From contig CAMKFY010000007.1 of assembly GCA_946411985.1 (NCBI GenBank), forward strand, positions 1 to 23,601: a DNA stretch of 23,601 nucleotides. Direction: 5' to 3'. Below, piece by piece: positions 1 to 7,498 of this stretch. Below the pieces are notes generated by a model that saw only the letters and a list, made by a program, of their open reading frames with translations, searched no databases and was not told the DNA's origin. The DNA comes from an uncultured Clostridiaceae bacterium (lineage in GTDB: Bacteria; Bacillota; Clostridia; Oscillospirales; Ruminococcaceae). The position numbers and the translations under genes are program-made. The stretch's first letter is position 1, and every line of letters starts with the position of its first letter.

Positions 1-1083
1 AGTATAGAAGCAGGCACTACTGTTTATAATGCAAGCAAGGGTTGCAATGAGCGCGTAGGGAGAATTTTGCAGATGCATTCAAATGAACGACGAGACATAG
101 GTTGCGTTCATGCTGGGGATATTGCTGCTGCTGTTGGGCTTAAAAGCACCACAACTGGTGATACATTGTGCGATGAGCGCCACCCTATAGTTTTAGAATC
201 TATGGAGTTTCCTGAGCCAGTTATAAGCCTTGCGATTGAGCCTAAAACTAAGGCAGGCGCTGAAAAAATGGGCATAGCGTTGGGCAAATTAGCAGAGGAA
301 GACCCAACCTTTAAAACATACACAAACTCTGAAACTGGTCAAACGATAATAGCTGGTATGGGTGAGCTCCATTTAGAAATTATAGTAGATAGGCTTTTGA
401 GAGAGTTTAAGGTTGAGGCAAATGTTGGTGCTCCACAGGTTTCTTATAAGGAAACAATTAAGAAGGCTGTAGATGTAGATCATAAATTTGCTCGGCAGTC
501 TGGTGGGCATGGGCAGTATGGGCATGTTAAACTTCATGTAGAGCCTAATGAATCTGGCAAAGGTTATGAATTTATAAACAAAATTGTTGGTGGTGTTATT
601 CCAAAAGAATATATTCCTGCTGTTGACGCTGGCATTAGAGGAGCTATGGAAGCTGGTGTTTTAGCTGGCTACCCTGTTGTGGACGTTAAGGTTACTTTGT
701 ATGATGGTTCTTTTCATGAGGTAGATTCCTCTGAGTTGGCTTTTAAAATTGCAGGTTCGCAAGGTTTTAGGGAGGCTTCAAAGAGGGCAAACCCTGTTAT
801 ATTGGAGCCTATAATGAAGGTGGTTGTTATAGTTCCGGAAGAATATATGGGCGATGTTATGGGTGATTTAAATTCTAGAAGAGGTCAAATAGAAGGCATG
901 CAGGCGAGAGGCTCAAACCAAGAAATTACTGCAAAGGTGCCTCTTTCTGAAATGTTCGGTTATTCTAACGATTTGCGTTCTAAAACCCAGGGTAGAGGTC
1001 AGTTTTCTATGGAGCCAAATTGTTATGTTGAAATACCGAGGTCTATAGCAGAGAAGGTTATAGCTTCTCGGGCTAAAAGTTAG
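1..1083 (+). CDS. fusA: Elongation factor G, C-terminal half (5' truncated by window edge)
   Basis: EF-G is the GTPase that drives ribosomal translocation and, with RRF, ribosome recycling. The reading frame is open from base 1, so the gene begins outside the window; about 360 residues are present and the GTP-binding domain is missing. What remains starts in domain II (GTTVYNASKG...RVGRILQM) and continues through domains III, IV and V. Domain IV shows RQSGGHGQYGHVKL and domain V shows the EPIMKV...GDVMGDLNSRRGQIEGM block typical of bacterial EF-G. It ends at TAG 1081-1083 and is followed by tuf on the same strand, the usual bacterial str-operon order. Only a T-run, with no hairpin, follows the stop, so read-through into tuf is likely in addition to tuf's own promoter. 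The family assignment is secure. Confidence 0.97.
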   Translation, partial: SIEAGTTVYNASKGCNERVGRILQMHSNERRDIGCVHAGDIAAAVGLKSTTTGDTLCDERHPIVLESMEFPEPVISLAIEPKTKAGAEKMGIALGKLAEEDPTFKTYTNSETGQTIIAGMGELHLEIIVDRLLREFKVEANVGAPQVSYKETIKKAVDVDHKFARQSGGHGQYGHVKLHVEPNESGKGYEFINKIVGGVIPKEYIPAVDAGIRGAMEAGVLAGYPVVDVKVTLYDGSFHEVDSSELAFKIAGSQGFREASKRANPVILEPIMKVVVIVPEEYMGDVMGDLNSRRGQIEGMQARGSNQEITAKVPLSEMFGYSNDLRSKTQGRGQFSMEPNCYVEIPRSIAEKVIASRAKS

Positions 1084-1101
1084 TTTTTTTGTTAAAAATG
1101 C

Positions 1102-1130
1102 TTGCATAAGTTTTTTAGTAGTGGTAAAAT
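1102..1130 (+). promoter_or_regulatory. Candidate sigma-A promoter for tuf
   Basis: A -35 element TTGCAT (1102-1107) and a -10 element TAAAAT (1125-1130) are separated by exactly 17 bases, with a TGG extended -10 directly upstream (1122-1124). Transcription would begin near 1137, giving a leader of about 37 nt before tuf. The elements are visible; promoter function is inferred. Confidence 0.6.
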
Positions 1131-1173
1131 GAAACAAAAAATAATATAGAATTTTTTAGGAGGTTTAATTGTA

Positions 1174-2367
1174 ATGCCAAAGTTTGAAAGAAGCAAACCA
1201 CATGTTAATATAGGTACTATAGGTCACGTAGATCATGGTAAAACAACGTTAACTGCGGCTATAACTAAGGTTTTGGGTTTTTGCGGTGGTGCTAAGTTTA
1301 AGAATTATGCGGAGATAGATAATGCTCCAGAGGAGAGGGAGCGTGGTATAACAATAAACACTGCTCACGTGGAGTATGAAACAAAAACTAGGCATTATGC
1401 GCACGTAGATTGCCCTGGGCATGCTGATTATGTTAAAAATATGATAACTGGTGCAGCTCAAATGGATGGAGCTATTTTGGTTGTGTCTGCCACAGATGGC
1501 CCTATGCCTCAAACGCGTGAGCATATTTTGTTGTCTAGGCAGGTTGGTGTTAGGCATATTGTTGTTTTTATGAACAAGGTAGATCAGGTTGATGACGATG
1601 AGCTTTTGGAATTGGTGGAGATGGAAGTTCGGGAAATTTTAAATGAATATGATTTTCCAGGCGACGAAATACCTATTATAAGGGGTTCTGCCTTAAAAGC
1701 TTTGGAGTCTGAATCTACAGACCCTAATGATGAGGTTTATAAACCTATAGTTGAGCTTATGAATGCTGTAGATTCTTATGTTCCAATTCCGGAGCGTTTA
1801 ATTGATGCGCCGTTCTTGATGGCCATTGAAGATATTTTTACAATATCCGGTAGAGGTACGGTTGTAACCGGTAGGGTAGAACGTGGTCGGTTAAATGTTG
1901 GTGAGGAAATTGAAATAGTTGGTTTGAAAGATAATAGAAAATCTGTGGCTACTGGTATAGAAATGTTTAGGAAGAGTTTGGATTATACTGAAGCTGGAGA
2001 TAATTCTGGAGTTCTTCTGAGGGGTATTAATAGGGAAGATGTTGAGCGTGGTCAGGTTTTGTGTAAACCGGGTTCTATTCATCCGCATACGAAATTTACT
2101 GCTAATGTTTATGTTTTGAAAAAGGATGAGGGCGGAAGGCATACTCCCTTCTTTTCAAACTATAGGCCTCAGTTTTACTTTAGAACAACAGATGTTACAG
2201 GTACTATAAGTTTGCCTGATGGCGTTGAAATGTGTATGCCTGGCGATACGGTAGATATGACTGTTGAGCTTATAGCGCCAATAGCCATTGAGAAGCAGTT
2301 GCGTTTTTCTGTTCGTGAAGGTGGAAAAACTGTTGGTTCTGGTGTGGTTACTGATATTTTGGAGTAG
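1174..2367 (+). CDS. tuf: Elongation factor Tu
   Basis: EF-Tu delivers aminoacyl-tRNA to the ribosomal A site as a GTP-bound ternary complex. The 397-residue protein has the normal full length. It carries the G1 motif GHVDHGKT (residues 17-24), RGITI at the switch I region, DCPGH (79-83) with the catalytic His83, and NKVD (134-137). The beta-barrel domains 2 and 3 follow, with TGRVERG and the tRNA-contacting GGRHTPFFSNYRPQFYFRTTDVTG region. A strong AGGAGG (1158-1163) sits 10 nt before ATG 1174. It lies 90 bp after fusA with its own candidate promoter in the gap, and a tandem-hairpin terminator lies downstream at 2531-2583. Instead of the S10 ribosomal-protein operon that often follows, the next gene is an unrelated toxin-family gene. 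Confidence 0.98.
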   Translation: MPKFERSKPHVNIGTIGHVDHGKTTLTAAITKVLGFCGGAKFKNYAEIDNAPEERERGITINTAHVEYETKTRHYAHVDCPGHADYVKNMITGAAQMDGAILVVSATDGPMPQTREHILLSRQVGVRHIVVFMNKVDQVDDDELLELVEMEVREILNEYDFPGDEIPIIRGSALKALESESTDPNDEVYKPIVELMNAVDSYVPIPERLIDAPFLMAIEDIFTISGRGTVVTGRVERGRLNVGEEIEIVGLKDNRKSVATGIEMFRKSLDYTEAGDNSGVLLRGINREDVERGQVLCKPGSIHPHTKFTANVYVLKKDEGGRHTPFFSNYRPQFYFRTTDVTGTISLPDGVEMCMPGDTVDMTVELIAPIAIEKQLRFSVREGGKTVGSGVVTDILE

Positions 2368-2501
2368 GTTTTTAGTTTTTATGTGTTGGGTATGGTGTTT
2401 TATAAAAATTGAGTGATTCTGCGTGATTGTAGGGTCACTTCTTGTTTTATATATATTGTTAAATTGTTAAGTACGCAAGTTTATAACGTTTACAGGAGAT
2501 T

Positions 2502-2549
2502 ATGTTGAAAAAGTTTTTGCATTACATTAAAAGCTCAGCTTATTTTTAG
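2502..2549 (+). CDS. Possible 15-residue leader peptide overlapping a hairpin
   Basis: ATG 2502 is preceded by CAGGAGAT (2493-2500) and opens a 15-codon frame, MLKKFLHYIKSSAYF, ending at TAG 2547-2549. The frame runs through the 5' arm of the first hairpin (2531-2540), and the stop codon spans the loop/3'-arm boundary. A ribosome on this frame would prevent that hairpin from folding, as in known translation-coupled attenuators. The Shine-Dalgarno spacing is short (about 4 nt from GGAG). The ORF could be chance: nothing is recognised in the peptide, and the downstream hairpin would still terminate. Read it as a hypothesis. Confidence 0.25.
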   Translation: MLKKFLHYIKSSAYF

Positions 2550-2583
2550 CTGAGCTTATAACACTAAATTTAGTGTTTTTTTT
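2531..2583 (+). terminator. Tandem-hairpin terminator after tuf
   Basis: Hairpin 1 is a perfect 10-bp stem (2531-2540 with 2548-2557) around a 7-nt loop. Hairpin 2 is a perfect palindrome (2560-2577), forming roughly a 7-bp stem with a 4-nt loop, directly followed by eight T residues (2576-2583). The second hairpin plus T-run is a typical intrinsic terminator. The first is stronger but has no T-run of its own. Together they separate the fusA-tuf transcript from mazF. Confidence 0.75.
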
Positions 2584-2713
2584 CTTTATTTGTTTTTTCA
2601 CTCTTTTTTTGAAATTATAATAAAATACATCAGGGAACTGATTAAAATATTTAAGCTTTGGATAAAATAAAAATATAATAAAATAATTATTTTAAAAAAG
2701 GAGTGTGTGAGTA

Positions 2714-3088
2714 GTGGCTGTAAAAAGAGGAGAAATATATTATGCAGATTTGAGTCCGGTGGTGGGGTCTGAACAAGGAGGTATAAGGCCTGTGTTGATA
2801 GTGCAGAACGATATTGGTAATAGGTATAGCCCAACTGTTATAGTGGCTGCTATAACTAGTCAATGCACTAAAACAAAACTACCAACTCACATAGAGATTA
2901 CTTCAAAGAAATGCGGACTTTCTAAAAATTCGGTTATTCTTTTGGAGCAGATGCGAACTCTCGATAAAAGCAGGTTAAAAGAAAAAATAGGAGACTTAGA
3001 AGAGTATTACATGAACTTTGTAGATAGCGCAATAAAGCTTAGCTTAGGTTTAGTGTTAAACTCTAAAAATGTAAGCGAAGCAGTTTAA
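2714..3088 (+). CDS. mazF: MazF/NdoA-family endoribonuclease toxin, no visible antitoxin
   Basis: This is a type II toxin of the MazF/PemK family, which cleaves single-stranded mRNA in a sequence-specific way. The 124-residue length is normal. It begins with KRGEIYYADLSPVVGSEQGGIRP and aligns well with Bacillus NdoA. The two catalytic residues of that family appear in place: Arg25 in GGIRP and Thr48 in AAITS. The start is GTG 2714, chosen because AAGGAG (2698-2703) lies 10 nt upstream. NdoA-type genes normally follow an antitoxin gene (mazE/ndoAI) or alr. Here the upstream 346 bp hold no antitoxin, and the downstream neighbour is a convergent transporter gene. An antitoxin may be encoded elsewhere, as occurs in some Clostridia. 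Specific cleavage sequence cannot be predicted. Confidence 0.92.
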   Translation: MAVKRGEIYYADLSPVVGSEQGGIRPVLIVQNDIGNRYSPTVIVAAITSQCTKTKLPTHIEITSKKCGLSKNSVILLEQMRTLDKSRLKEKIGDLEEYYMNFVDSAIKLSLGLVLNSKNVSEAV

Positions 3089-3122
3089 ATTAATATTATT
3101 CAATTTTATTAATATATATTTA

Positions 3123-4496
3123 TTATATATTTTTTTTAGAAGAAGATTTTAATAGTTTTCTTATGTTAAATATGTATGCCCCTATAACCATAAAGAAAGC
3201 GCCATACCACGCTAAAATAGGTGAGCAGCATATGCCAACATACCCAAAAAGATGGGCTAAAACCACAGCCCCTAAAACACGCATTACAAGTTCGCAAACG
3301 CCAGCTAAAAGCGGAATTAGAGTTCTGCCTAAAGCTTGCACTAAACTCCTAAATGTTATAAGCAAGCATAAAACAGGGTAGTTATATATGGCTATATTTA
3401 TATATTGCCGAGCCGCTTTTTTTATAGCAATTTTTGTTGCTTGGGTTGTAGCTGGGTCGCTTGTTAGAAGGTATAATTCTGTTATTTGATCCCATAGTAG
3501 CATTAATATACTGCTAAAAAATGCACAAAAAAACATACCTATAATTATAGTGCTTTTAGCGCCTTGTTTTATTCGTATATATTTTTGTGCGCCGAAATTT
3601 TGGGCAGTGTATGTTGCTGTGGCAATAGACAGGGCTATAAAAGATGCAATAACCAAATTTTCCACTCGCATAGCAATAGCAAACCCTGCTATTATATTTT
3701 CGCCAAACTTGTTTATTGTTTTCTGCAGCATAATAATCCCAATGGCGGTTATTGCAAATTCTAAGCCCATAGGTATACCTATTTTTATTTGTGCTAATAT
3801 ATACCTTTTGTTTATCTTCCATTCTTTTTTTGTTGGCCACATGAACGGGTATTTTTTATATATAAAAATTAAACATGGTATGGAAGATATAGTTTGTGCT
3901 GCTATTGTAGATATGGCTGCGCCTTTAGTGCCAAGATGCAAAACTGCAACCGTTATAAAGTCGAATAATACGTTTAATATTGCCGATATTATTAGAAAAA
4001 TTAGCGGTGTTTTGTTATCCCCAACGCTGCGTAGCATGCCAGAAAATAGGTTATACGCTACCTGTGAAAATATACCACAATAAGATATAATTGCAAATGT
4101 GTATGCGTGTTCATAGTTGGCTTGTGGAGTGTCCATAAATAATAAGAGCGGCTTAGTTATAATAACGCTTATTATTGTAACTAATATTGTGAACAATATA
4201 TATAAATGTAGAGATGCTGCCACAGATATTTTTATTCCTTTTTTTCGCTTTGCGCCAAAACGTTGAGCAAGTACTATGCAAAATCCATTACAAGAGCCTA
4301 CAGCAAACCCAAACACCATAAATGATATTGTTGAAGCTATCCCTACGCCACCTAAAGCATTTGTTCCTACAAATACGCTTACAAATATTGAGCTTATAAT
4401 TACATAAAATTGCTGTATTATATTGCCTATTAAGAATGGTATTGTGAAGGTGGAAATTAACTTTAAAGGCTCACCTATAGTCATATCTTTAACCAT
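3123..4496 (-). CDS. MATE-family multidrug/sodium efflux transporter
   Basis: A 457-residue integral membrane protein with the length and about twelve hydrophobic segments expected of MATE (multi-antimicrobial extrusion) transporters, which expel organic cations or drugs using a sodium or proton gradient. The N-terminal half begins EPLKLISTFTIPFLIGNIIQQFY, the typical MATE opening. The short basic cytoplasmic loop RFGAKRKKG follows the second helix, and a related pattern (AQNFGAQKYIRIKQG) recurs in the second half, reflecting the family's internal repeat. ATG 4496 has a weak AAGGGA-type site about 7 nt upstream. It converges on mazF with a 34-bp gap. A long inverted repeat (4531-4578) lies in its leader. 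The substrate cannot be told from sequence. Confidence 0.93.
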   Translation of the reverse strand: MVKDMTIGEPLKLISTFTIPFLIGNIIQQFYVIISSIFVSVFVGTNALGGVGIASTISFMVFGFAVGSCNGFCIVLAQRFGAKRKKGIKISVAASLHLYILFTILVTIISVIITKPLLLFMDTPQANYEHAYTFAIISYCGIFSQVAYNLFSGMLRSVGDNKTPLIFLIISAILNVLFDFITVAVLHLGTKGAAISTIAAQTISSIPCLIFIYKKYPFMWPTKKEWKINKRYILAQIKIGIPMGLEFAITAIGIIMLQKTINKFGENIIAGFAIAMRVENLVIASFIALSIATATYTAQNFGAQKYIRIKQGAKSTIIIGMFFCAFFSSILMLLWDQITELYLLTSDPATTQATKIAIKKAARQYINIAIYNYPVLCLLITFRSLVQALGRTLIPLLAGVCELVMRVLGAVVLAHLFGYVGICCSPILAWYGAFFMVIGAYIFNIRKLLKSSSKKNI

Positions 4497-4530
4497 AAAA
4501 ACATCCCTTTTTATAATTTGAATTTAAAGA

Positions 4531-4578
4531 TAATAGAGATGACCCTTCAATTTATGTATAAAAGAGTCATCTTTATTA
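4531..4578. repeat. 13-bp inverted repeat upstream of the MATE gene
   Basis: The arms 4531-4543 and 4566-4578 pair over 13 bp with one G-T wobble (core AGATGAC / GTCATCT), enclosing 22 nt. It lies 35-82 bp before the MATE start, in the position of a leader hairpin or regulator site. No T-run follows on the MATE strand, so simple termination is unlikely. Confidence 0.55.
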
Positions 4579-4747
4579 CCATGAAATTTAATTTATGCTA
4601 AACAATAGTATATTATCTTAATTTTAAACAATATACAAAATATTTATATAAACTTTGTATTAGCTATTTTAGCAAAACAAATTTAAGATTACAAAATATT
4701 AGACCGTGTAATAATACAATTCCATTATTTTCAAATTAAAGGAAAAG

Positions 4748-4823
4748 TGGAGCTACTGATCCGGTTCGAACGGACGACCTGCTCATTACGAATGAGCTGC
4801 TCTACCAACTGAGCTACAGTAGC
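4748..4823 (-). tRNA. tRNA-Thr (anticodon CGT)
   Basis: A complete 76-nt cloverleaf on the minus strand. The acceptor arms GCTACTG / CAGTAGC pair perfectly, the D-arm contains AGCTCAGTTGGTAGAGC, the anticodon stem is GCTCA / TGAGC with loop TTCGTAA, and the T-loop is TTCGAAC. The anticodon CGT (plus-strand bases 4788-4790) reads ACG threonine codons. The discriminator is T, as expected for many tRNA-Thr, and the 3' CCA is encoded (4748-4750). A near-consensus promoter sits directly upstream. Confidence 0.98.
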
Positions 4824-4845
4824 AATTAGAACTAAAATCTTCGTT

Positions 4846-4874
4846 ATTATATCAAAAATAAAAAATAAAGTCAA
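4846..4874 (-). promoter_or_regulatory. Sigma-A promoter for tRNA-Thr
   Basis: On the minus strand, TTGACT (plus 4869-4874) and TATAAT (plus 4846-4851) are separated by exactly 17 bases. Predicted initiation is near 4839, about 16 nt before the mature tRNA 5' end. Confidence 0.75.
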
Positions 4875-4956
4875 TATAAACTATATGATAAAAATTGATT
4901 AAAAAGTTTAAATTAGTTAATATTTAGTATGTAAATAGGAGGAGTTAAAATTTAGT

Positions 4957-5796
4957 ATGGCTATTAGAACAGATTTAGCAGTTGAGAGTGAAGGCTATGT
5001 TAATGGTAATATTGATGGTTTGGAAAAGAGCAAAATATATTTAGATGGGGTTAGCGTAATAACAATATCTATAAAAAATGAATATGTTGCTAAAAGTATG
5101 GGCCTTAAAATTGGACGCTATATAACAATTCAAGCTAAGAAAATGTTCATGCCAGAAAATATAGCAAATATAAAAAATATTTTAACAGGCCAGTTGCAGT
5201 TTTTTTTAAATGGCAAAAAATCTGTGTTTGTTGTAGGGTTGGGTAATAGGAATATAACTCCAGATATGTTGGGCCCTAGTGTTGCAGATAAAATAGTGGC
5301 AACTAGGCATATATTTGGTAAAATGGAAAAAATTTTAGGCTATGAAAATTTAAAAATTGTAAGTGTTATATCGCCTGGAGTGTTAGGGCAAACAGGCATA
5401 GAAACAACAGAAATAGTGAAATCTATTTCAAATTTTATAAAACCAGATTTGTTGCTGGTGGTAGACGCGCTGGCTGCTAGAGGTTTTGAAAGGCTTGGTT
5501 CCACAATACAAATAACAGATACCGGAATATCGCCAGGCTCTGGAGTAGAAAACAAAAGAAAGGAGCTTTCTAAAGATGTTCTCGGAGTGCCTGTGCTTGT
5601 GGTGGGCGTGCCAACTGTTGTGGATATGTATGATATGGCAAAAGGTGAAGAAATATATAACAAATCTTTAATGCTTATGACTCCAAAAAATATAGATTTG
5701 GTGGTGAAGCGTAGCTCGGTTATTATATCAGATAGCATAAATAAAGCATTATTCCCTCAAATATCTGAAAAAGAACTGCAAATTTTGGCTGGTTAA
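4957..5796 (+). CDS. gpr: Germination protease GPR (spore endopeptidase, family A25)
   Basis: GPR degrades the small acid-soluble proteins that coat spore DNA when the spore germinates; it is made in the forespore as a self-processing zymogen. The N-terminus MAIRTDLAVE matches the conserved RTDLAVE region, where Bacillus enzymes are auto-cleaved between D and L. Here only about six residues precede that site, against about 15 in Bacillus. The conserved blocks GLGNRNITPDMLGP (Asp103) and VVDALAARGFERLGSTIQITDTGISPG (Asp170) hold the two aspartates corresponding to the proposed catalytic pair. Length is 279 residues, shorter than the Bacillus enzyme (about 370) and near the short clostridial form. 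AGGAGG lies at 4937-4942, a long 14-nt spacing. It heads a same-strand block with spoIIP. Confidence 0.95.
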   Translation: MAIRTDLAVESEGYVNGNIDGLEKSKIYLDGVSVITISIKNEYVAKSMGLKIGRYITIQAKKMFMPENIANIKNILTGQLQFFLNGKKSVFVVGLGNRNITPDMLGPSVADKIVATRHIFGKMEKILGYENLKIVSVISPGVLGQTGIETTEIVKSISNFIKPDLLLVVDALAARGFERLGSTIQITDTGISPGSGVENKRKELSKDVLGVPVLVVGVPTVVDMYDMAKGEEIYNKSLMLMTPKNIDLVVKRSSVIISDSINKALFPQISEKELQILAG

Positions 5797-5849
5797 ACTA
5801 TTTAAAGCTATTTTTATTTTTTATTTGTAATAAAAATAAAGCTTAGTTT
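5795..5849. terminator. Imperfect hairpin after gpr, possible weak terminator
   Basis: The arms AAACTA / TAGTTT (5795-5800, 5844-5849), AGC / GCT, and TATTTTTATT / AATAAAAATA (5809-5818, 5829-5838) form an interrupted stem starting at the gpr stop codon. No T-run follows, so termination is uncertain. It overlaps the possible spoIIP promoter. Confidence 0.3.
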
Positions 5850-5857
5850 CATATTAT
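5830..5857 (+). promoter_or_regulatory. Possible sigma-E-like promoter for spoIIP
   Basis: ATA (5830-5832) and CATATTAT (5850-5857) are separated by 17 bases, fitting the loose sigma-E pattern (ATA, 16-18 nt, CATAnnnT). spoIIP is sigma-E dependent in Bacillus. Predicted initiation is about 40 nt before the start codon. The motif has few fixed bases and the region is AT-rich, so chance is a real alternative. Confidence 0.35.
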
Positions 5858-5902
5858 TAATATTATAGGTTTTATCTATTTTACATGGGGAGAACTTAAA
5901 TT

Positions 5903-7006
5903 TTGAGTGTAGCATATTTTAGTAGAAAGATTATATATTTTTTTATTGTTATAATAATATCTATAGTTTTTGCAGCTATTGGGCTAAGAAAATTTCCAAC
6001 TTTTTCAAATGTTATGAGTAAAATAGCGTTATTATATATAAATTTAGATTTGAATAAGGGAAAGCATATAGTGGCGTGCTTTAAACATATTGAGAACTGC
6101 TTTAATAGTTCAAAAGTATGTGAAAATTTAAATAATGATGAAAATAGAGAAAGCGAAATTAAAATTTACAAACCACCAATGCATCATGCTATATTAAGAA
6201 AATGTTGTGTAGCTTGCAGAGGGCCAACTTTTGTAAATATTGGCGGCGGTGCATATGTGCGCAATAATACAAATCTTTCAAATGATGTTATATTACGAGC
6301 TAGTAATAGCAAATTTGATGTTGGCTTTTATGATATTAACACGCCTCAGGTGCTTATATATCATACGCATACAACAGAATGTTATGAATCTAGTGAGAAA
6401 GATAGATATGATGAAGATTTTAAAGCTAGAACGAAGGATGCTAGCAAAAATGTTGTGGCTGTTGGAGAGGAAATATTAAAAGCTTTGCAAAATAACAATA
6501 TTGGAGCTTTGCATGATACAACTATCCATGATTACCCTGCATATATAGGGTCTTATGATAGGTCTAATTTTACTGTAAGGGATATAATGAAAAAATACCC
6601 TAATATAAAAGTATTATTAGATATACACAGAGGCTCTATTACAGGTAAAAATGGCGAGCGCATAGCTCCAATAACAACAGTTAATTTAGACGGCGGCGAG
6701 CCTAAGCAGGTTGCGCAGGTTATGATGGTGTGTGGATGTGGAGATGAAACTACGAATTATAAAAGTTATGAGAAAAATCTTTCTTTTGCATGCGCCATGC
6801 AAAAGCAGTTAGAAAAAGATTATACACATTTAGCACGGCCGTTGTCTTTTAAATATAAAGACTACAACCAAAATTTAAGTAGCTGTGCAATATTACTAGA
6901 GGTGGGCAGTTTGGCAAATAGCATTAATGAAGCAAAAAGAGCTGGTAGATGTTTTGGATTGTCTTTATCTCGATTAATTTTGCAAAATATTAAAGATATA
7001 AGGTAG
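5903..7006 (+). CDS. spoIIP: Stage II sporulation protein P (SpoIIP), peptidoglycan amidase/endopeptidase
   Basis: SpoIIP acts with SpoIID and SpoIIM to remodel septal peptidoglycan so that the mother cell can engulf the forespore. The 367-residue protein has one N-terminal membrane segment (about residues 10-27), a variable linker, and the catalytic domain from about residue 140. The signature LIYHTHTTECYE gives His154, His156 and Glu159; DIHR (240-243) and LLEVGSLANS (Glu333) complete the conserved set. The usual DIHRD appears here as DIHRG (Gly244). YNQNLSSCAILLEVG matches the family's C-terminal block. The start is TTG 5903, supported by GGGGAGA (5887-5893). gpr-spoIIP adjacency is the common Firmicutes arrangement. 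SpoIID and SpoIIM are not in the window. Confidence 0.95.
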   Translation: MSVAYFSRKIIYFFIVIIISIVFAAIGLRKFPTFSNVMSKIALLYINLDLNKGKHIVACFKHIENCFNSSKVCENLNNDENRESEIKIYKPPMHHAILRKCCVACRGPTFVNIGGGAYVRNNTNLSNDVILRASNSKFDVGFYDINTPQVLIYHTHTTECYESSEKDRYDEDFKARTKDASKNVVAVGEEILKALQNNNIGALHDTTIHDYPAYIGSYDRSNFTVRDIMKKYPNIKVLLDIHRGSITGKNGERIAPITTVNLDGGEPKQVAQVMMVCGCGDETTNYKSYEKNLSFACAMQKQLEKDYTHLARPLSFKYKDYNQNLSSCAILLEVGSLANSINEAKRAGRCFGLSLSRLILQNIKDIR

Positions 7007-7159
7007 TATAAATTAATAGTTATATTATAACGATAATTAAAATTTAAAACTTTTTGTTAGTGTATTGTTTTGAATTATATTAATTCATTTAGAATTTATA
7101 TTATTATTTAATGTTAGTTTGCAGAATATTAAAATGCTAAGAGGTAAAAGGTAAGTGGA

Positions 7160-7462
7160 ATGAGAAATAATATTTTTTTAGCTTTAAAATCTATGTTATA
7201 CACAATATTAGCATTATTGTTTACTTTTTTTATGCTTTTGGTTTTAAATGAAGGTATGCGTAAAATATATGGTAAAGGTATGTCTTTATATTTTAGTAAT
7301 ATGGCAATATATTTTAATTGCGGAGATAGGCAGTTTAAGGTGGAGCCTAATATAGAAAAAACAGCAAAACTTGTAAGTTTGATATATGAGCACCCAGGGC
7401 TGTTGCCTGTTCCGTTCAAATTTATGGAGCTTGCAGAATGTATGTTATATAACTTTTTTTAA
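7160..7462 (+). CDS. Unrecognised 100-residue membrane protein in the sporulation cluster
   Basis: I do not recognise this protein. It starts at ATG 7160 and has a purine-rich AAAGG-type site upstream. A basic N-terminus leads into one strongly hydrophobic segment (about residues 10-29, LKSMLYTILALLFTFFMLLV). About 70 residues follow that would lie outside the cytoplasm, or in the intermembrane space of an engulfed forespore. They contain KIYGKGMSLYF, FNCGDRQFKVEPN and HPGLLPVPFKFMELAE, then end with a hydrophobic YNFF. It lies 153 bp after spoIIP and 36 bp before the M23-like gene on the same strand, so it probably shares their transcript and timing. Codon use resembles its neighbours. It is likely a real gene; a sporulation role is inferred only from position. 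Confidence 0.75.
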   Translation: MRNNIFLALKSMLYTILALLFTFFMLLVLNEGMRKIYGKGMSLYFSNMAIYFNCGDRQFKVEPNIEKTAKLVSLIYEHPGLLPVPFKFMELAECMLYNFF

Positions 7463-7498
7463 AATATGTTTAATATTAAAATATGGAGGTGTTAAAAA

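Larger units (their letters stand above)
2368..2713. other. 346-bp intergenic region between tuf and mazF
   Basis: No gene longer than about 15 codons is visible on either strand. It holds a short ORF with a ribosome-binding site (2502-2549), two hairpins followed by a T-run (2531-2583), and an AT-rich tail leading to mazF. No antitoxin reading frame fits here. A TATAAT at 2616-2621 lacks a convincing -35 element. Confidence 0.6.
4497..4956. other. 460-bp intergenic region holding a tRNA
   Basis: From left to right this holds the MATE leader with a 13-bp inverted repeat (4531-4578), about 170 bp of AT-rich sequence in which I see nothing, tRNA-Thr (4748-4823), the tRNA promoter (4846-4874), and the gpr leader ending in AGGAGG (4937-4942). 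Confidence 0.7.

Noticed and set aside
3163..4083. Plus-strand open frames across the MATE gene
   Set aside because: They are antisense to a clear 12-segment transporter and show no recognisable protein features or ribosome-binding sites.
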